A DNA stretch of 64,000 nt from Bacteroidales bacterium UBA4772 (GTDB lineage: Bacteria > Bacteroidota > Bacteroidia > Bacteroidales > VadinHA17). Shown piece by piece: positions 31,634 through 41,240 of this stretch. The stretch's first letter is position 1. Each line of letters starts with the position of its first letter. A program made the position numbers and the translations under genes. The notes beneath the pieces were generated by a model. It saw only the letters and a program-made list of their open reading frames with translations, searched no databases and was not told the DNA's origin. Where the stretch lies: contig DHHM01000008.1 of assembly GCA_002403305.1 (NCBI GenBank), positions 1 through 64,000 on the forward strand, in the 5' to 3' direction.

Positions 31634-32329
31634 ATGAAGACCATCAGTAAAACGGATAAGGAGTTTGTCTGTGACATAACCCTGCCCTGCTTCTCAGAGC
31701 TGACAGCAGAGGAGACGGAGCTGGTACGTGACAGTCGTGTACAGATACTCTTCCGTCGCGGTGAGAACATCACCAAGCAGGGTGCATTTGCCTCCTATGT
31801 CATATTCATAGTCGGCGGTTTTTCGAGGCAGTATATAGAATACACCAACGGCCGCGACTATAACCTGCGCATCATCACTCCGGGTGAGATGGTGGGTCTG
31901 TCAGCCGTCTTCAACAGAAACACCTTCAACTACTCAGTGGTAGCTGTAACTGAGACGACAGGCTTCCTTATAGAAAAAGAGGCCATTGCATCCCTGGTAA
32001 AACAAAACGGCGCTTTTGGATTCAGTATTATAAGACGCTACTGTGAACACAATGCAGGGTTATATACAGCCATCGATCAGCTCCTCCATCAGCAGACCAA
32101 CGGGCGTATGGCTACACTCCTGCTCAAGCTTGCACCGGAGAACTTTGGCGGAGAGGATGTCATAAGGCATCTCTCCCGGCGCGAGCTGGCGGACTTTGCG
32201 GGCATATCAACCGAAGGTGCGGTAAAGGTCCTGAAAAGCTTTGAGAAAGAAGAGATTGTCAGGCTGGCTGAGAAGAGCATATTCATCCTTGACCACCGCC
32301 GGCTGTCAGAGATCAGCAGGACCGGCTGA
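31634..32329 (+). CDS. Crp/Fnr-family transcription regulator
   Basis: The ATG at 31634 is chosen over an in-frame TTG at 31607. The N-terminal cyclic-nucleotide-binding-like beta-roll (about 10-125) includes FRRGENITKQGAFASYVIFIVGG and the C-terminal winged helix is HLSRRELADFAGISTEGAVKVLKSFEKEEIV. The Fe-S cluster cysteines of FNR are not all present, so it is not a typical O2 sensor. Its targets are unknown; the divergent osmC gene is a candidate. Confidence 0.85.
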   Translation: MKTISKTDKEFVCDITLPCFSELTAEETELVRDSRVQILFRRGENITKQGAFASYVIFIVGGFSRQYIEYTNGRDYNLRIITPGEMVGLSAVFNRNTFNYSVVAVTETTGFLIEKEAIASLVKQNGAFGFSIIRRYCEHNAGLYTAIDQLLHQQTNGRMATLLLKLAPENFGGEDVIRHLSRRELADFAGISTEGAVKVLKSFEKEEIVRLAEKSIFILDHRRLSEISRTG

Positions 32330-32437
32330 CAGAAAGAATTGACGAGTCATCAAAATCCGGATCAGCAACCGAGTCCCGTAATGGATCCTTCAGGCCGGCC
32401 ACCCGCACTGTCGGCTTCAAGAACCCGCGAATCCTGG

Positions 32438-32582
32438 GACTTTCGACTTTACAGACTTTCCCTGCCCTCCGACTCCGTCGGACGAAGTCCGTAGTTTTAG
32501 CTTAGGATGTGGTGGAGGAGGGAGACTTCAGACCCTCCTCCACCGCCAACCGACGGTTACGGAGGGCAAAGCTTTCCGACTT
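32438..32582 (+). repeat. Interspersed repeat family 2, copy 2
   Basis: This is a second copy of the 30890-31003 tract, ending just after the GH2 stop codon. Its right half adds a GGAGGGTC-type inverted segment (GGTGGAGGAGG pairing with CCTCCTCCACC). The 253-base gap 32330-32582 holds no gene. Confidence 0.6.
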
Positions 32583-35192
32583 CTATAGCCTTATCATCTG
32601 CTCCGGCAGGTTGACACCCTCAAGATGAAGCATGAGCGGTGTGTTGCGGTCATTGGACTCAAGCAAGTTCACATCTACAGTGATACTCTTTTTTTCTCCC
32701 GGCAGCAGAACAATATAATTGTCGTCGAAAAAGACGGGTGTCACCATCTTTCCGTCAATAGCCCTGATAACCTTCATCCTTACGAAGAAGGCGGCCACGT
32801 CGCCGCTGTTTGCTATGTCAACGGTGAACTTGCCCTGGTTACTCTTCATCATCTGACCGACAATCTTTGCCTTGCCAAGAGCCATCAGTGCCTTCTTGTC
32901 GCCTTCGCGGGGAAGCCAGTAGGTGTTCTCATCCACGGTCAGGCCGGTGGAGACATAAGTTATCCGGAGCCGCAGAAAATAAACATTAGCCGGCTTGCCC
33001 CCGAGATCCACATCCCACACCTTTATGTGGCTGTTGAGAGGAAGAGTGGTTTCCTGAGATGCTTTCCAGAGCTCACTGCCGTTCTCATCAGTGAGGAGGG
33101 CATCGAGCCTCATACCCTTGCGCTCCCTGGGCGTGGCATTGACGACATAGACGGCCGAGTCTGCCGGATTGAACTGCAGATGTACCGGCGCTGCCCCGTG
33201 CCTGAAACCGTAGAAGCCTGCATTCTGATCAAGGTACCAGTCGTACATCTGCCCCTTGAGTGCCGGCCAGGGATTCTGGCTCTTCCATAGCAGAAAGCCT
33301 GTGTACCAGTCCCACATGTGCGAGGTATATCCTTCAACCATCGAACGGTACTGTTCATAGTTGACGAGCTGCGCCTTCGTCACGAAGTCCTTCAGGTCAC
33401 TCACCTCCCCCATTCTATCAATCATGTCACCGTAGCCCATGTATTTATGATAGCGCCATACCTCATTCACCTCCCTGTCTGAGGGCACAATCAGGTCGCT
33501 CTCCTTCATCATCTTCTCCAGTGACTCCATATTTGGCAGACCCACTGAACCTATCTCAGGATTGAACGGATGCCACTTTTCCGTGAAGAACCAGAGGGGT
33601 TCCCTGACATTATATGGACCGTCGCCTGTACCTCCGATGGTGTTCCTGAGGATATCTGAAGAGGTTGACTCATCGAAGTAGAGCCTTGTGCCGTCGAGGG
33701 CGGCCAGCGTCTTTCTTATCCGGGCGTCCAGCTCCGGCGGCGGCGGGAACTCGTTGCCGCCGCAGTACATGTAGAGCGAAGGGTGATTACGAAGCATCTT
33801 CACCTGATCGGCCACCGAATTGATGAACAGAGAATGGTTGTCAGGATATTCACGGCGTCGTGCCTGCGTCTCGGCCTTTCTGAGGGTGTCAGGCCACCTG
33901 CCGTTACAGTCGCCGGTGATCCACAGATCCTGCCATACCAGTATGCCATACTTGTCGCAAGCCTCATAAAACTCCGGCCTCTCCATGATGGAGCCGCCCC
34001 ACACCCTGATCATGTTCATGTTCATCTCGGCATGCATCTTCACCTCTGCATCGTATCTCGTACGGCTCAGACGCAGCATACCGTCGGATGCTATCCAGTT
34101 GGCCCCGCGGATAAATATCTTCTGACCGTTAATAGTAAAGACACGTGAGCCCGCCTTCTCATCGAACCAGCTGCCTGTCTCACGGAAGCCGAACATCATA
34201 TCCTCCCTGTCAAGCGTTGTGCCTTCCTTGTCGTGAAATGTTATTACCGCCGGATAGAGTGACGGCTGACCCATTCCGTTGGGCCACCATATCCTGGGGT
34301 CAGTCTGTTTCATCTCCGAAAAGACAACTGTGGCCGTTGTCCCCGGCTCTATCTTTATCTTCTTCTTTTCAATGGAACCCATGTAGGCTATGGCAGCCTC
34401 ACCCTCAACCAACCTGTCGGTAACATTCTCAAAATCAGCAGAGAAGGTCACGAATGCCGGGTCCTGCAACTCACCGGGAAGACGGGCGCCGGGCACACGT
34501 GTCCTGGCAAAACCGTTACGAATATCAACATCACCGGTCACTTCAATGGTGACCTCATCCCAGATCCCTGTGTTGCGGTCCCTGACAGGCTGTATCCAGT
34601 CCCACCCTGCGGTGAACTGCATGGTCACATCACGCCCTATCATACCGTCACCGCCCTGGCCGCCGTTGGGGTTGCCGGGATGGAGGGGCGGTTCAACCTT
34701 CACCGCAAGACGGTTATAATCCTTCCTGTTAAGCAGTGAGGTGACATTATACTTCTGGCGCAGAAACATACCTTCGTGGGTGTCATCGCTTATCCGTTTC
34801 CCGTTGAAATAGATCTCCGCCCTGTAATTGATGCCCCTGAAGTTGATCCAGGCCTGCTTCGTAGAATCGAGAGTCTCGGCTGAGAAACGTGTAAAGAACC
34901 AGTAAGTATAGTAATCACGTCCCTCGTTGTATACATCCGGTATCTCCTCGTTGTTCATGCCAAACCACGGCTCAGGCATGCGACCGTTGTTCACCAGGGT
35001 TGTCAGCACCGTCCCGGGAACGGTGGCGCTGATCCATCCGGACAGGTCAGGATCAGACTTTGTCAGATGGCATCCGTCAACATTTACCTCCGAGGCCTTC
35101 TTCGCCCTCCATCCTGCCGTGAGGGGCGTCACCTGAGCTGAAACAGCCAGAGTAACAGTTAATAATAAGCTTGCAGCAAATATCCTTTTCAT
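32583..35192 (-). CDS. Secreted GH2 glycosidase, endo-beta-mannosidase/exo-glucosaminidase type
   Basis: A signal peptide (1-19) precedes an 850-residue GH2 enzyme with N-terminal sugar-binding, Ig-like and TIM-barrel domains in the usual order. The acid/base candidate is E481 in YCGGNEFPPPPE and the nucleophile candidate is E546 in FNPEIGSVGLP. These motifs resemble mannosylglycoprotein endo-beta-mannosidase and exo-beta-D-glucosaminidase rather than beta-galactosidase. It acts on beta-linked mannose or glucosamine in glycans outside the cytoplasm. No SusCD pair or other PUL gene is adjacent. Confidence 0.85.
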   Translation of the reverse strand: MKRIFAASLLLTVTLAVSAQVTPLTAGWRAKKASEVNVDGCHLTKSDPDLSGWISATVPGTVLTTLVNNGRMPEPWFGMNNEEIPDVYNEGRDYYTYWFFTRFSAETLDSTKQAWINFRGINYRAEIYFNGKRISDDTHEGMFLRQKYNVTSLLNRKDYNRLAVKVEPPLHPGNPNGGQGGDGMIGRDVTMQFTAGWDWIQPVRDRNTGIWDEVTIEVTGDVDIRNGFARTRVPGARLPGELQDPAFVTFSADFENVTDRLVEGEAAIAYMGSIEKKKIKIEPGTTATVVFSEMKQTDPRIWWPNGMGQPSLYPAVITFHDKEGTTLDREDMMFGFRETGSWFDEKAGSRVFTINGQKIFIRGANWIASDGMLRLSRTRYDAEVKMHAEMNMNMIRVWGGSIMERPEFYEACDKYGILVWQDLWITGDCNGRWPDTLRKAETQARRREYPDNHSLFINSVADQVKMLRNHPSLYMYCGGNEFPPPPELDARIRKTLAALDGTRLYFDESTSSDILRNTIGGTGDGPYNVREPLWFFTEKWHPFNPEIGSVGLPNMESLEKMMKESDLIVPSDREVNEVWRYHKYMGYGDMIDRMGEVSDLKDFVTKAQLVNYEQYRSMVEGYTSHMWDWYTGFLLWKSQNPWPALKGQMYDWYLDQNAGFYGFRHGAAPVHLQFNPADSAVYVVNATPRERKGMRLDALLTDENGSELWKASQETTLPLNSHIKVWDVDLGGKPANVYFLRLRITYVSTGLTVDENTYWLPREGDKKALMALGKAKIVGQMMKSNQGKFTVDIANSGDVAAFFVRMKVIRAIDGKMVTPVFFDDNYIVLLPGEKKSITVDVNLLESNDRNTPLMLHLEGVNLPEQMIRL

Positions 35193-35451
35193 CCGTGTAT
35201 AATTTGTTTTTAAAGGCCGGATGGAACATCCGTGATATAATTCTCCGCCTGTGTGCTAAACGGAATTATCATCGATGTTTCATCTTCATCTCCTGTTGTA
35301 AACAGGAATGGCAAGATATTAAAATTATCGGTACATGAGGTCCGGTGAAGGATTGAAATGGATTACCCTGAACTTATGACATCTTCACAAAAAAACAGCG
35401 CCGACACTTTGTTTTTAACTGAAGAATTTAAACATTGCAGATTCTATTTTT

Positions 35452-38439
35452 ATGTCCATGTACCAGCCCGGCAACCGGGAGCGTGAGAGGCTCTTTGCAC
35501 TGATACTTACCCAGCACCGACGCTGGGGGACGATTCTTGTGCCCTATATGCTTGAAAAACAGAATGGTAAAGATTACTACCTGCCAGCTGAAGCCCTTGC
35601 CCCATTTCCTGACGGAACAACTCTCTCAGGACTTGACAATGAGGAGAGGGAGATTGTAAGGCTGGTAAATGAATATTCTGACAGGCATCTCTACAGGCTA
35701 TTCTCAAAGCATAAAAACGTAAAGGAGTTTCTCGGGATGGTAACTGACAGGGAGTTTGACAGGCTTATCAAACCCTACATTGAGACCCGTATCCATCATT
35801 GTCTTCATATAGCACTCAATGAGGAGATTCCCGTATACCTTCAGAAGCTCAGCATTACCACCCTGCATCCCGAAGACAGGCTTACTATTGCCCCTGAGGA
35901 AGCTATGCCGGTATTCAGGTTTGACCGCAACATCGGGGGCAGCAGTTACTCCCTGACGGTTGAACACAACGGCAGGCCGATTGACCTGCGAAAGTCATCA
36001 ACGGAGATACTCTCAAACAGGCCCTGTGTTATAAGATCAGACCAGACCCTCTATTTTCTCTCCGAGATTGAGGGCACCAAACTGAAGCCCTTTCTTGAGA
36101 GGGACGAGATCAGTATACCCGGTACCGCGGAGGAGAAATATTTCAGCACTTTTGTGCTTTCGGTCATCAACAGATATAAAGTCACCGGCAGCGGATTCAC
36201 GCTTGAGGAGAAAACTCCTGCAAGGCAGGCATTCATCACACTTGAGATAACCGTAGGCGGCCATCCTGCCATCATCCTTACCTTCCGTTATGATGACCGG
36301 ACCATCTTCTCGTCCAATGAGATGACGCATTTCACCACCTTCAGAAATGAGCAGGGAAAATTTATCTTTAGCAGAAAGGATCGCGACCTCAATTGGGAAA
36401 AGAATTGCATCGGTGCGCTGCATGATGCGGGACTTTTCACCGAAGACGGGATCAGTTTCATGACTCCGGGTGCCACGCGCGGGAGTAGCAACTCTCTCTA
36501 CGACCTGATTGAAGCGATAGCTTATAACCGGCCACGGCTGGAAGAGGCAGGACTGACTGTCCGCACCGGGAGCCTCGACCGCAATTATTCTCTCGAACCT
36601 GTCGTGCTGAATCTGAGCCACGAACTGATTAATGACTGGTTTGATCTGAGGGCTATGGTGCAGATCGGTTCCTTTACCATCCCGTTTACCGGGCTGCGAC
36701 GCAACATTCTTGACGGTGTGCGTGAGTACACACTGCCTGACGGCACCGTCGCCATCCTTCCGGAAGAGTGGTTCACCCGCTACAGAGGCCTTTTTGAGAT
36801 GGGTCGAGACCGCGAGGAGAGCATCATGCTCCACAAGCAGCACTTTGCCCTGGTTAGCGACGTCATCTCCGGTGACGACTGTGATTCCTGTATCAGCCTC
36901 GAAAAACTCTATTTTCCCGACCAGATCCCGCAGCTGACTCCACCGGCAGCAATCACCACCGAGTTGCGGCCTTACCAGGCTGAGGGATTGAGCTGGCTCC
37001 ACTTCCTGCAGACCCAGAACCTGGGATGCTGCCTGGCCGACGATATGGGCCTGGGCAAGACGCTGCAGGCGCTGGCACTGCTGGTGTGGAACAAGGAGAA
37101 CAGGCGGCGCCCTGAAGCGGAAGAGACCCCGTCACAATTGATTCCGGACAGTAAGGGCAGCGGCAGAACCCCGGTACAGATGAACCTGTTCAGCGAGAGA
37201 GACAGTGCCGACACATCGCTGGTCATCGTTCCGGCATCGCTATGTCACAACTGGTACAATGAGATAAAGAAGTTTTGCCCGTCACTGACGGCACTGATTC
37301 ACCACGGCCCCGGAAGACAGAAATCAGCAGCGCACTTTTACGGTTATGACTTAATTATCTCAAGCTATCACACGGTACGCCAGGACATTGAAATCCTGTC
37401 CGGTATACACTTCTTCTACGTAATCCTTGACGAGAGCCAGCATATTAAAAACCCCACCTCCAATATATACAGGTCCGTCATGCGTCTCCGCTCAAGCCAC
37501 AGGCTTGTTCTAAGCGGAACACCTGTTGAGAACTCGCTGACTGACCTCTGGACACAGCTCAGCTTTGTCAATCCCGGCCTGCTCGGCTCCCTCACCTTCT
37601 TCAGGAGAGAGTTTGCCAGACCTATCGAAAAGAATTTTGAGGAGGAGAAGGAGAACAGACTCAGGAAGATCATCCAGCCCTTCATCATGCGACGCACCAA
37701 GGAGATGGTCGTTACCGAGCTGCCCCCCGTGACCGAGCAGGTGATCCACTGTGACATGTCAGATGAGCAGGCTGCCATCTATGAGAGAGAGAAATCTGCC
37801 GTACGTAACAGCATACTTGAGAACATAGAATCCGTGGGCATGGAAAAATCTGCCATCATGGTGCTCCAGGGACTGATGCGGCTCCGCCAGATAGCCAACC
37901 ATCCGATCCTGACCGATGATTCATACAGCGGGGGATCAGGCAAGTATGACACGGTAATACATAATATTGAGAGTGTAGTCGCAGAGGGACATAAGATACT
38001 TGTCTTCTCATCGTTTGTCAAGCACCTCGAGCTTTTCCCGGACTGGCTCACCGCCAACGGTATTGGGTTTGCAATGCTGACGGGATCAACACGCAACCGG
38101 GAGGGTGTCATCGAAAGTTTCAGGAGGGATAAGAGCATCAGGGTCTTTCTGATTTCCCTCAAGGCCGGTGGTGTGGGTCTCAACCTGACAGAGGCCGATT
38201 ATGTTTTCATCCTGGACCCCTGGTGGAACCCTGCGTCAGAGATACAGGCACTAAGCAGGGCTCACAGGATAGGCCAGGAGAAAAGGGTATTCGTATCAAG
38301 ATATATATCGGAAGAGACGATAGAGGAAAAGATACTCAGACTGCAGGATAGAAAATCGAAGCTGGCCGGAACCTTTGCCGGTATGCACAATCCGTTTGAA
38401 GAACTCGATGTAAAGGAGATGATTGAGATAATGAGTTGA
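35452..38439 (+). CDS. SNF2-family DNA helicase/ATPase
   Basis: The 995-residue protein has a ~500-residue N-terminal region typical of bacterial SNF2 proteins, then the ATPase: Walker A DDMGLGKT (about 530-537), DESQH (DEAH-like, about 660), and a C-terminal helicase domain with SLKAGGVGLNLTEADYVFILDPWWNPA and QALSRAHRIGQ. It probably remodels DNA-protein complexes such as stalled polymerase. No partner gene adjoins it. The start ATG at 35452 is supported by a clear gap upstream. Confidence 0.9.
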   Translation: MSMYQPGNRERERLFALILTQHRRWGTILVPYMLEKQNGKDYYLPAEALAPFPDGTTLSGLDNEEREIVRLVNEYSDRHLYRLFSKHKNVKEFLGMVTDREFDRLIKPYIETRIHHCLHIALNEEIPVYLQKLSITTLHPEDRLTIAPEEAMPVFRFDRNIGGSSYSLTVEHNGRPIDLRKSSTEILSNRPCVIRSDQTLYFLSEIEGTKLKPFLERDEISIPGTAEEKYFSTFVLSVINRYKVTGSGFTLEEKTPARQAFITLEITVGGHPAIILTFRYDDRTIFSSNEMTHFTTFRNEQGKFIFSRKDRDLNWEKNCIGALHDAGLFTEDGISFMTPGATRGSSNSLYDLIEAIAYNRPRLEEAGLTVRTGSLDRNYSLEPVVLNLSHELINDWFDLRAMVQIGSFTIPFTGLRRNILDGVREYTLPDGTVAILPEEWFTRYRGLFEMGRDREESIMLHKQHFALVSDVISGDDCDSCISLEKLYFPDQIPQLTPPAAITTELRPYQAEGLSWLHFLQTQNLGCCLADDMGLGKTLQALALLVWNKENRRRPEAEETPSQLIPDSKGSGRTPVQMNLFSERDSADTSLVIVPASLCHNWYNEIKKFCPSLTALIHHGPGRQKSAAHFYGYDLIISSYHTVRQDIEILSGIHFFYVILDESQHIKNPTSNIYRSVMRLRSSHRLVLSGTPVENSLTDLWTQLSFVNPGLLGSLTFFRREFARPIEKNFEEEKENRLRKIIQPFIMRRTKEMVVTELPPVTEQVIHCDMSDEQAAIYEREKSAVRNSILENIESVGMEKSAIMVLQGLMRLRQIANHPILTDDSYSGGSGKYDTVIHNIESVVAEGHKILVFSSFVKHLELFPDWLTANGIGFAMLTGSTRNREGVIESFRRDKSIRVFLISLKAGGVGLNLTEADYVFILDPWWNPASEIQALSRAHRIGQEKRVFVSRYISEETIEEKILRLQDRKSKLAGTFAGMHNPFEELDVKEMIEIMS

Positions 38440-38490
38440 TTTTTTATTAGTTTTATCCCACCTTTTAATCCAATTACAGGAAACGCTGCA

Positions 38491-39387
38491 ATGAAGAACT
38501 ATCAGAACCATCCCCTGGCCGGGGCCGTTGACCTCGACAGTGCATTCAACAAAATGTGGTCTTTCTACAAGAAATACTTCATTGGTATGTACATCATCTC
38601 TGTGGCCGGCTCACTGTTATCGCTGATTTTCATGGCAGACATTGATATGGCTTCCCTTCAGGAGGTCTCCTCCGATCCGCAGCTGGTTCTGGAGAAGATG
38701 AAGTCGATGGCCGGGCCCTATGCCCTCACCATGCTTGTGACAATGCTCCTGATGGTGGTTCTCCACACCTGGGTTCTCGACAGGCCTGCGGATGAACCGG
38801 GATTCGCCTCAACGTTGCTGAAGAAGATGATCGTGACGCTATTGCCTTATCTTGTTGCCATCATCATATTAATGGTTCTGACGGTCATCCTGACATCAAT
38901 AGGCATTGTTCTGCTTGTGCTGCCAGGGCTGTTTGCCCTGGCATACATGGCCACGGTGATGATATTTGCCATGCCGGTCACCCTTCTTGAGACCCATAGT
39001 CCGATTGAGATTATTACCCGCTCCTTCAGGCTGATGCACAGGAACCTGTGGCCCAATATGGGGTGGCTTGTTATTCTGGCTCTGATAATGGTTGTTACGG
39101 CAATGTTGCTCAGCACACTGACAATGCTTCCGTTCACCGGATCCTTCATTCGTTCCATCTCCAACCCCGGGGAGGCAACAGCGATGCTCGAGATGAGCAG
39201 AAATCCACTCTACATCGGATTGAACGCCCTTACCGGAGCCCTGGTGAGGCCCCTGATGCCCATACTGGCCTTCATCCTCTATTTCAGGAACCGGGGTGAA
39301 GAGACGGCCGAAACAGAGATAACCACTGACACCGATGCAATTGTAAGAGTGGAAGACCTCTATCCGCAAATGCCTGAAAATGACTGA
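38491..39387 (+). CDS. Hypothetical polytopic membrane protein, 298 aa
   Basis: Six to seven hydrophobic segments lie between residues 30 and 265, followed by a short acidic cytosolic tail. The LPGLFALAYMATVMIFAMPVTLLE motif with ARG/RSFRLMHRN is reminiscent of the membrane domain seen in glycerophosphodiester phosphodiesterase-like and DUF975-type proteins, but I cannot assign it. It begins 50 bases after the helicase stop. Confidence 0.7.
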   Translation: MKNYQNHPLAGAVDLDSAFNKMWSFYKKYFIGMYIISVAGSLLSLIFMADIDMASLQEVSSDPQLVLEKMKSMAGPYALTMLVTMLLMVVLHTWVLDRPADEPGFASTLLKKMIVTLLPYLVAIIILMVLTVILTSIGIVLLVLPGLFALAYMATVMIFAMPVTLLETHSPIEIITRSFRLMHRNLWPNMGWLVILALIMVVTAMLLSTLTMLPFTGSFIRSISNPGEATAMLEMSRNPLYIGLNALTGALVRPLMPILAFILYFRNRGEETAETEITTDTDAIVRVEDLYPQMPEND

Positions 39388-39480
39388 TCAGAGATTTGTT
39401 TAACCGCATTCAAAATACCGGTTTCCACAGACGGCCGGGTTCTGCTTATTGATTAGCCACATTGCCTCTGCAGCTCAGGC

Positions 39481-41223
39481 TCAGTTCTTATCGCCAAACC
39501 TCCGGGACATTTTTTTGGAGATCTTCGCATCAGGATACTGTGCCGAGAAGGACTCCCAGTATTCCTTCACATTCTGTTTTACCTCTTTTCTGAGGACGAG
39601 TATTCCGATCAGGTTGGGCACGGCCATCAGCACTATGGCTATGTAGGAGAGCGACCATATGATTGTGGTATCGGTAAAGGAGGCTATGAAAAACCCTGCT
39701 ACAAATATGACACGGTAATAGATGACATATTTGCTGCCGAAAAGGTATGTAGTCGCCCTGTCACCGTAGTATGACCATGAGATGGCAGTTGAGAAGGCGA
39801 AGAGCAACAGTGAGAAGGTCACGATATAGGATCCGAAGCCCTTCAGTATGCTTTGGCTGAAGGCAAACGTAGTCAGCGGGGCGCTGTGGATAAGTGATTC
39901 TCCCCTCACTGTCAGAGAGGCCATGGCGGGAAGCTTACCTGCAATAACCTCAAGCTCACCGGAGTAAGGATCCTTGCCTGAGAGAAACTCTATATTCTCT
40001 GCCAGGGACCTGGCATGTATGACAGAGACACCAGGTGTCATTAGTTTACCATCCTCTATCACCAGAGTGCCGCTATAGAGGTCAAGGAACTGATCACCCC
40101 TGAGATGTTCGCCCAGCTTCGCAATGTCTTCGCTGTTACTCTCATCATAGATGCCGGTGAGGATCTGCATGTCGGTAGTCTGAAACTGGTTCTCCGTCTT
40201 GGTATTCCAGGCACCGGATGCCAGTACCACAAGCCCGGTGAGGGTGCATATGCAGATTGTGTCAATGAACGGCTCAAGCAGTGCCACCATCCCCTCAGAG
40301 ACAGGCTCAGGGGCACGTGCCGCCGAGTGTGCTATAGGCGCCGATCCCTGTCCTGATTCATTGGAGAAGAGACCCCTGTTCACCCCCCTGTTCATGGCAA
40401 AGGCAAAGCTGGCCCCCAGGAACCCTCCTGCAGCTGCCGATCCGGTAAAGGCGTCGGCAAAGATTGAGACAAATGACGGTATGATGTTTCCGGGATGGGA
40501 GAAGATCACCAGCAAGGCGCCGGCGACATAGAGCATGGCCATGAAGGGCACAAGTATGGAGGTCACTCTGGCGATCCTCTTGATTCCTCCGATGATTACC
40601 AGGGCCAGAAAGAAGGCCAGCACCGCCCCGGTGATAATATGCTTGATGCCAAAGGAGGTAAATACCGAATTGGATATGCTGTTTATCTGCGGCAGGCTTC
40701 CCGTCCCAAAAGAGCTGAGGATGGTAGCCCCGGCAAAAAAGGCTCCCATGACGGCACCTATTTTTATAACCTTTCCACCGCGTGTCTTGAAGTTGAGTCG
40801 CTTTTTCATGTAGTACATGGGACCTCCGGAGATCGTACCGTCGGGCAGTATATCCCTGTACTTGTGTGAGATAGACACCTCCACCATCTTGGTGCACATC
40901 CCGATGGCTGCCGTGACAAGCATCCAGAAGAGAGCTGCAGGGCCTCCAAGGTGCAGGGCCAGCGCCACCCCGGCAATGTTACCGGTACCTACGGTGCCTG
41001 ACAGCGCTGTAGAGAGTGACTGGAAATGAGAGGTGTCACCAATGTCGCGAGAGTGATCATAGGTGCCTTTGGTTATCCTGATGGCATGACGGAAATATCT
41101 TACCTGGGGAAACCCAAGATAAATGGTAAAAAAGAGGCCGGTACCTATCAGCAAGATCATGAACCACCAATGCCCTCCGAGGTACCCGTCAAGCCTTACA
41201 AGGAAATCATTTAAGCCGTGCAT
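39481..41223 (-). CDS. AgcS-family amino acid:cation symporter with a large insertion
   Basis: The protein is a sodium:alanine/glycine-type symporter (AGCS): PQVRYFRHAIR, the SLSTALSGTVGTGNIAGVA signature (about 70-88), and the C-terminal SWSYYGDRATTYLFG. At 580 residues it is about 100 longer than usual, due to an insert around residues 340-445. The insert is hydrophilic and has a GTLVIEDGKLMTPGVSVIHARSLAENIEF segment. It may form an extra soluble domain on one membrane side. The next gene on the same strand is a second Na+ symporter. Confidence 0.85.
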   Translation of the reverse strand: MHGLNDFLVRLDGYLGGHWWFMILLIGTGLFFTIYLGFPQVRYFRHAIRITKGTYDHSRDIGDTSHFQSLSTALSGTVGTGNIAGVALALHLGGPAALFWMLVTAAIGMCTKMVEVSISHKYRDILPDGTISGGPMYYMKKRLNFKTRGGKVIKIGAVMGAFFAGATILSSFGTGSLPQINSISNSVFTSFGIKHIITGAVLAFFLALVIIGGIKRIARVTSILVPFMAMLYVAGALLVIFSHPGNIIPSFVSIFADAFTGSAAAGGFLGASFAFAMNRGVNRGLFSNESGQGSAPIAHSAARAPEPVSEGMVALLEPFIDTICICTLTGLVVLASGAWNTKTENQFQTTDMQILTGIYDESNSEDIAKLGEHLRGDQFLDLYSGTLVIEDGKLMTPGVSVIHARSLAENIEFLSGKDPYSGELEVIAGKLPAMASLTVRGESLIHSAPLTTFAFSQSILKGFGSYIVTFSLLLFAFSTAISWSYYGDRATTYLFGSKYVIYYRVIFVAGFFIASFTDTTIIWSLSYIAIVLMAVPNLIGILVLRKEVKQNVKEYWESFSAQYPDAKISKKMSRRFGDKN

Positions 41224-41240
41224 TATAAAATAATTAGCGG

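Noticed and set aside
36037..37002. Long antisense frame in the SNF2 gene
   Set aside because: Shadow of the helicase gene; no recognisable protein.
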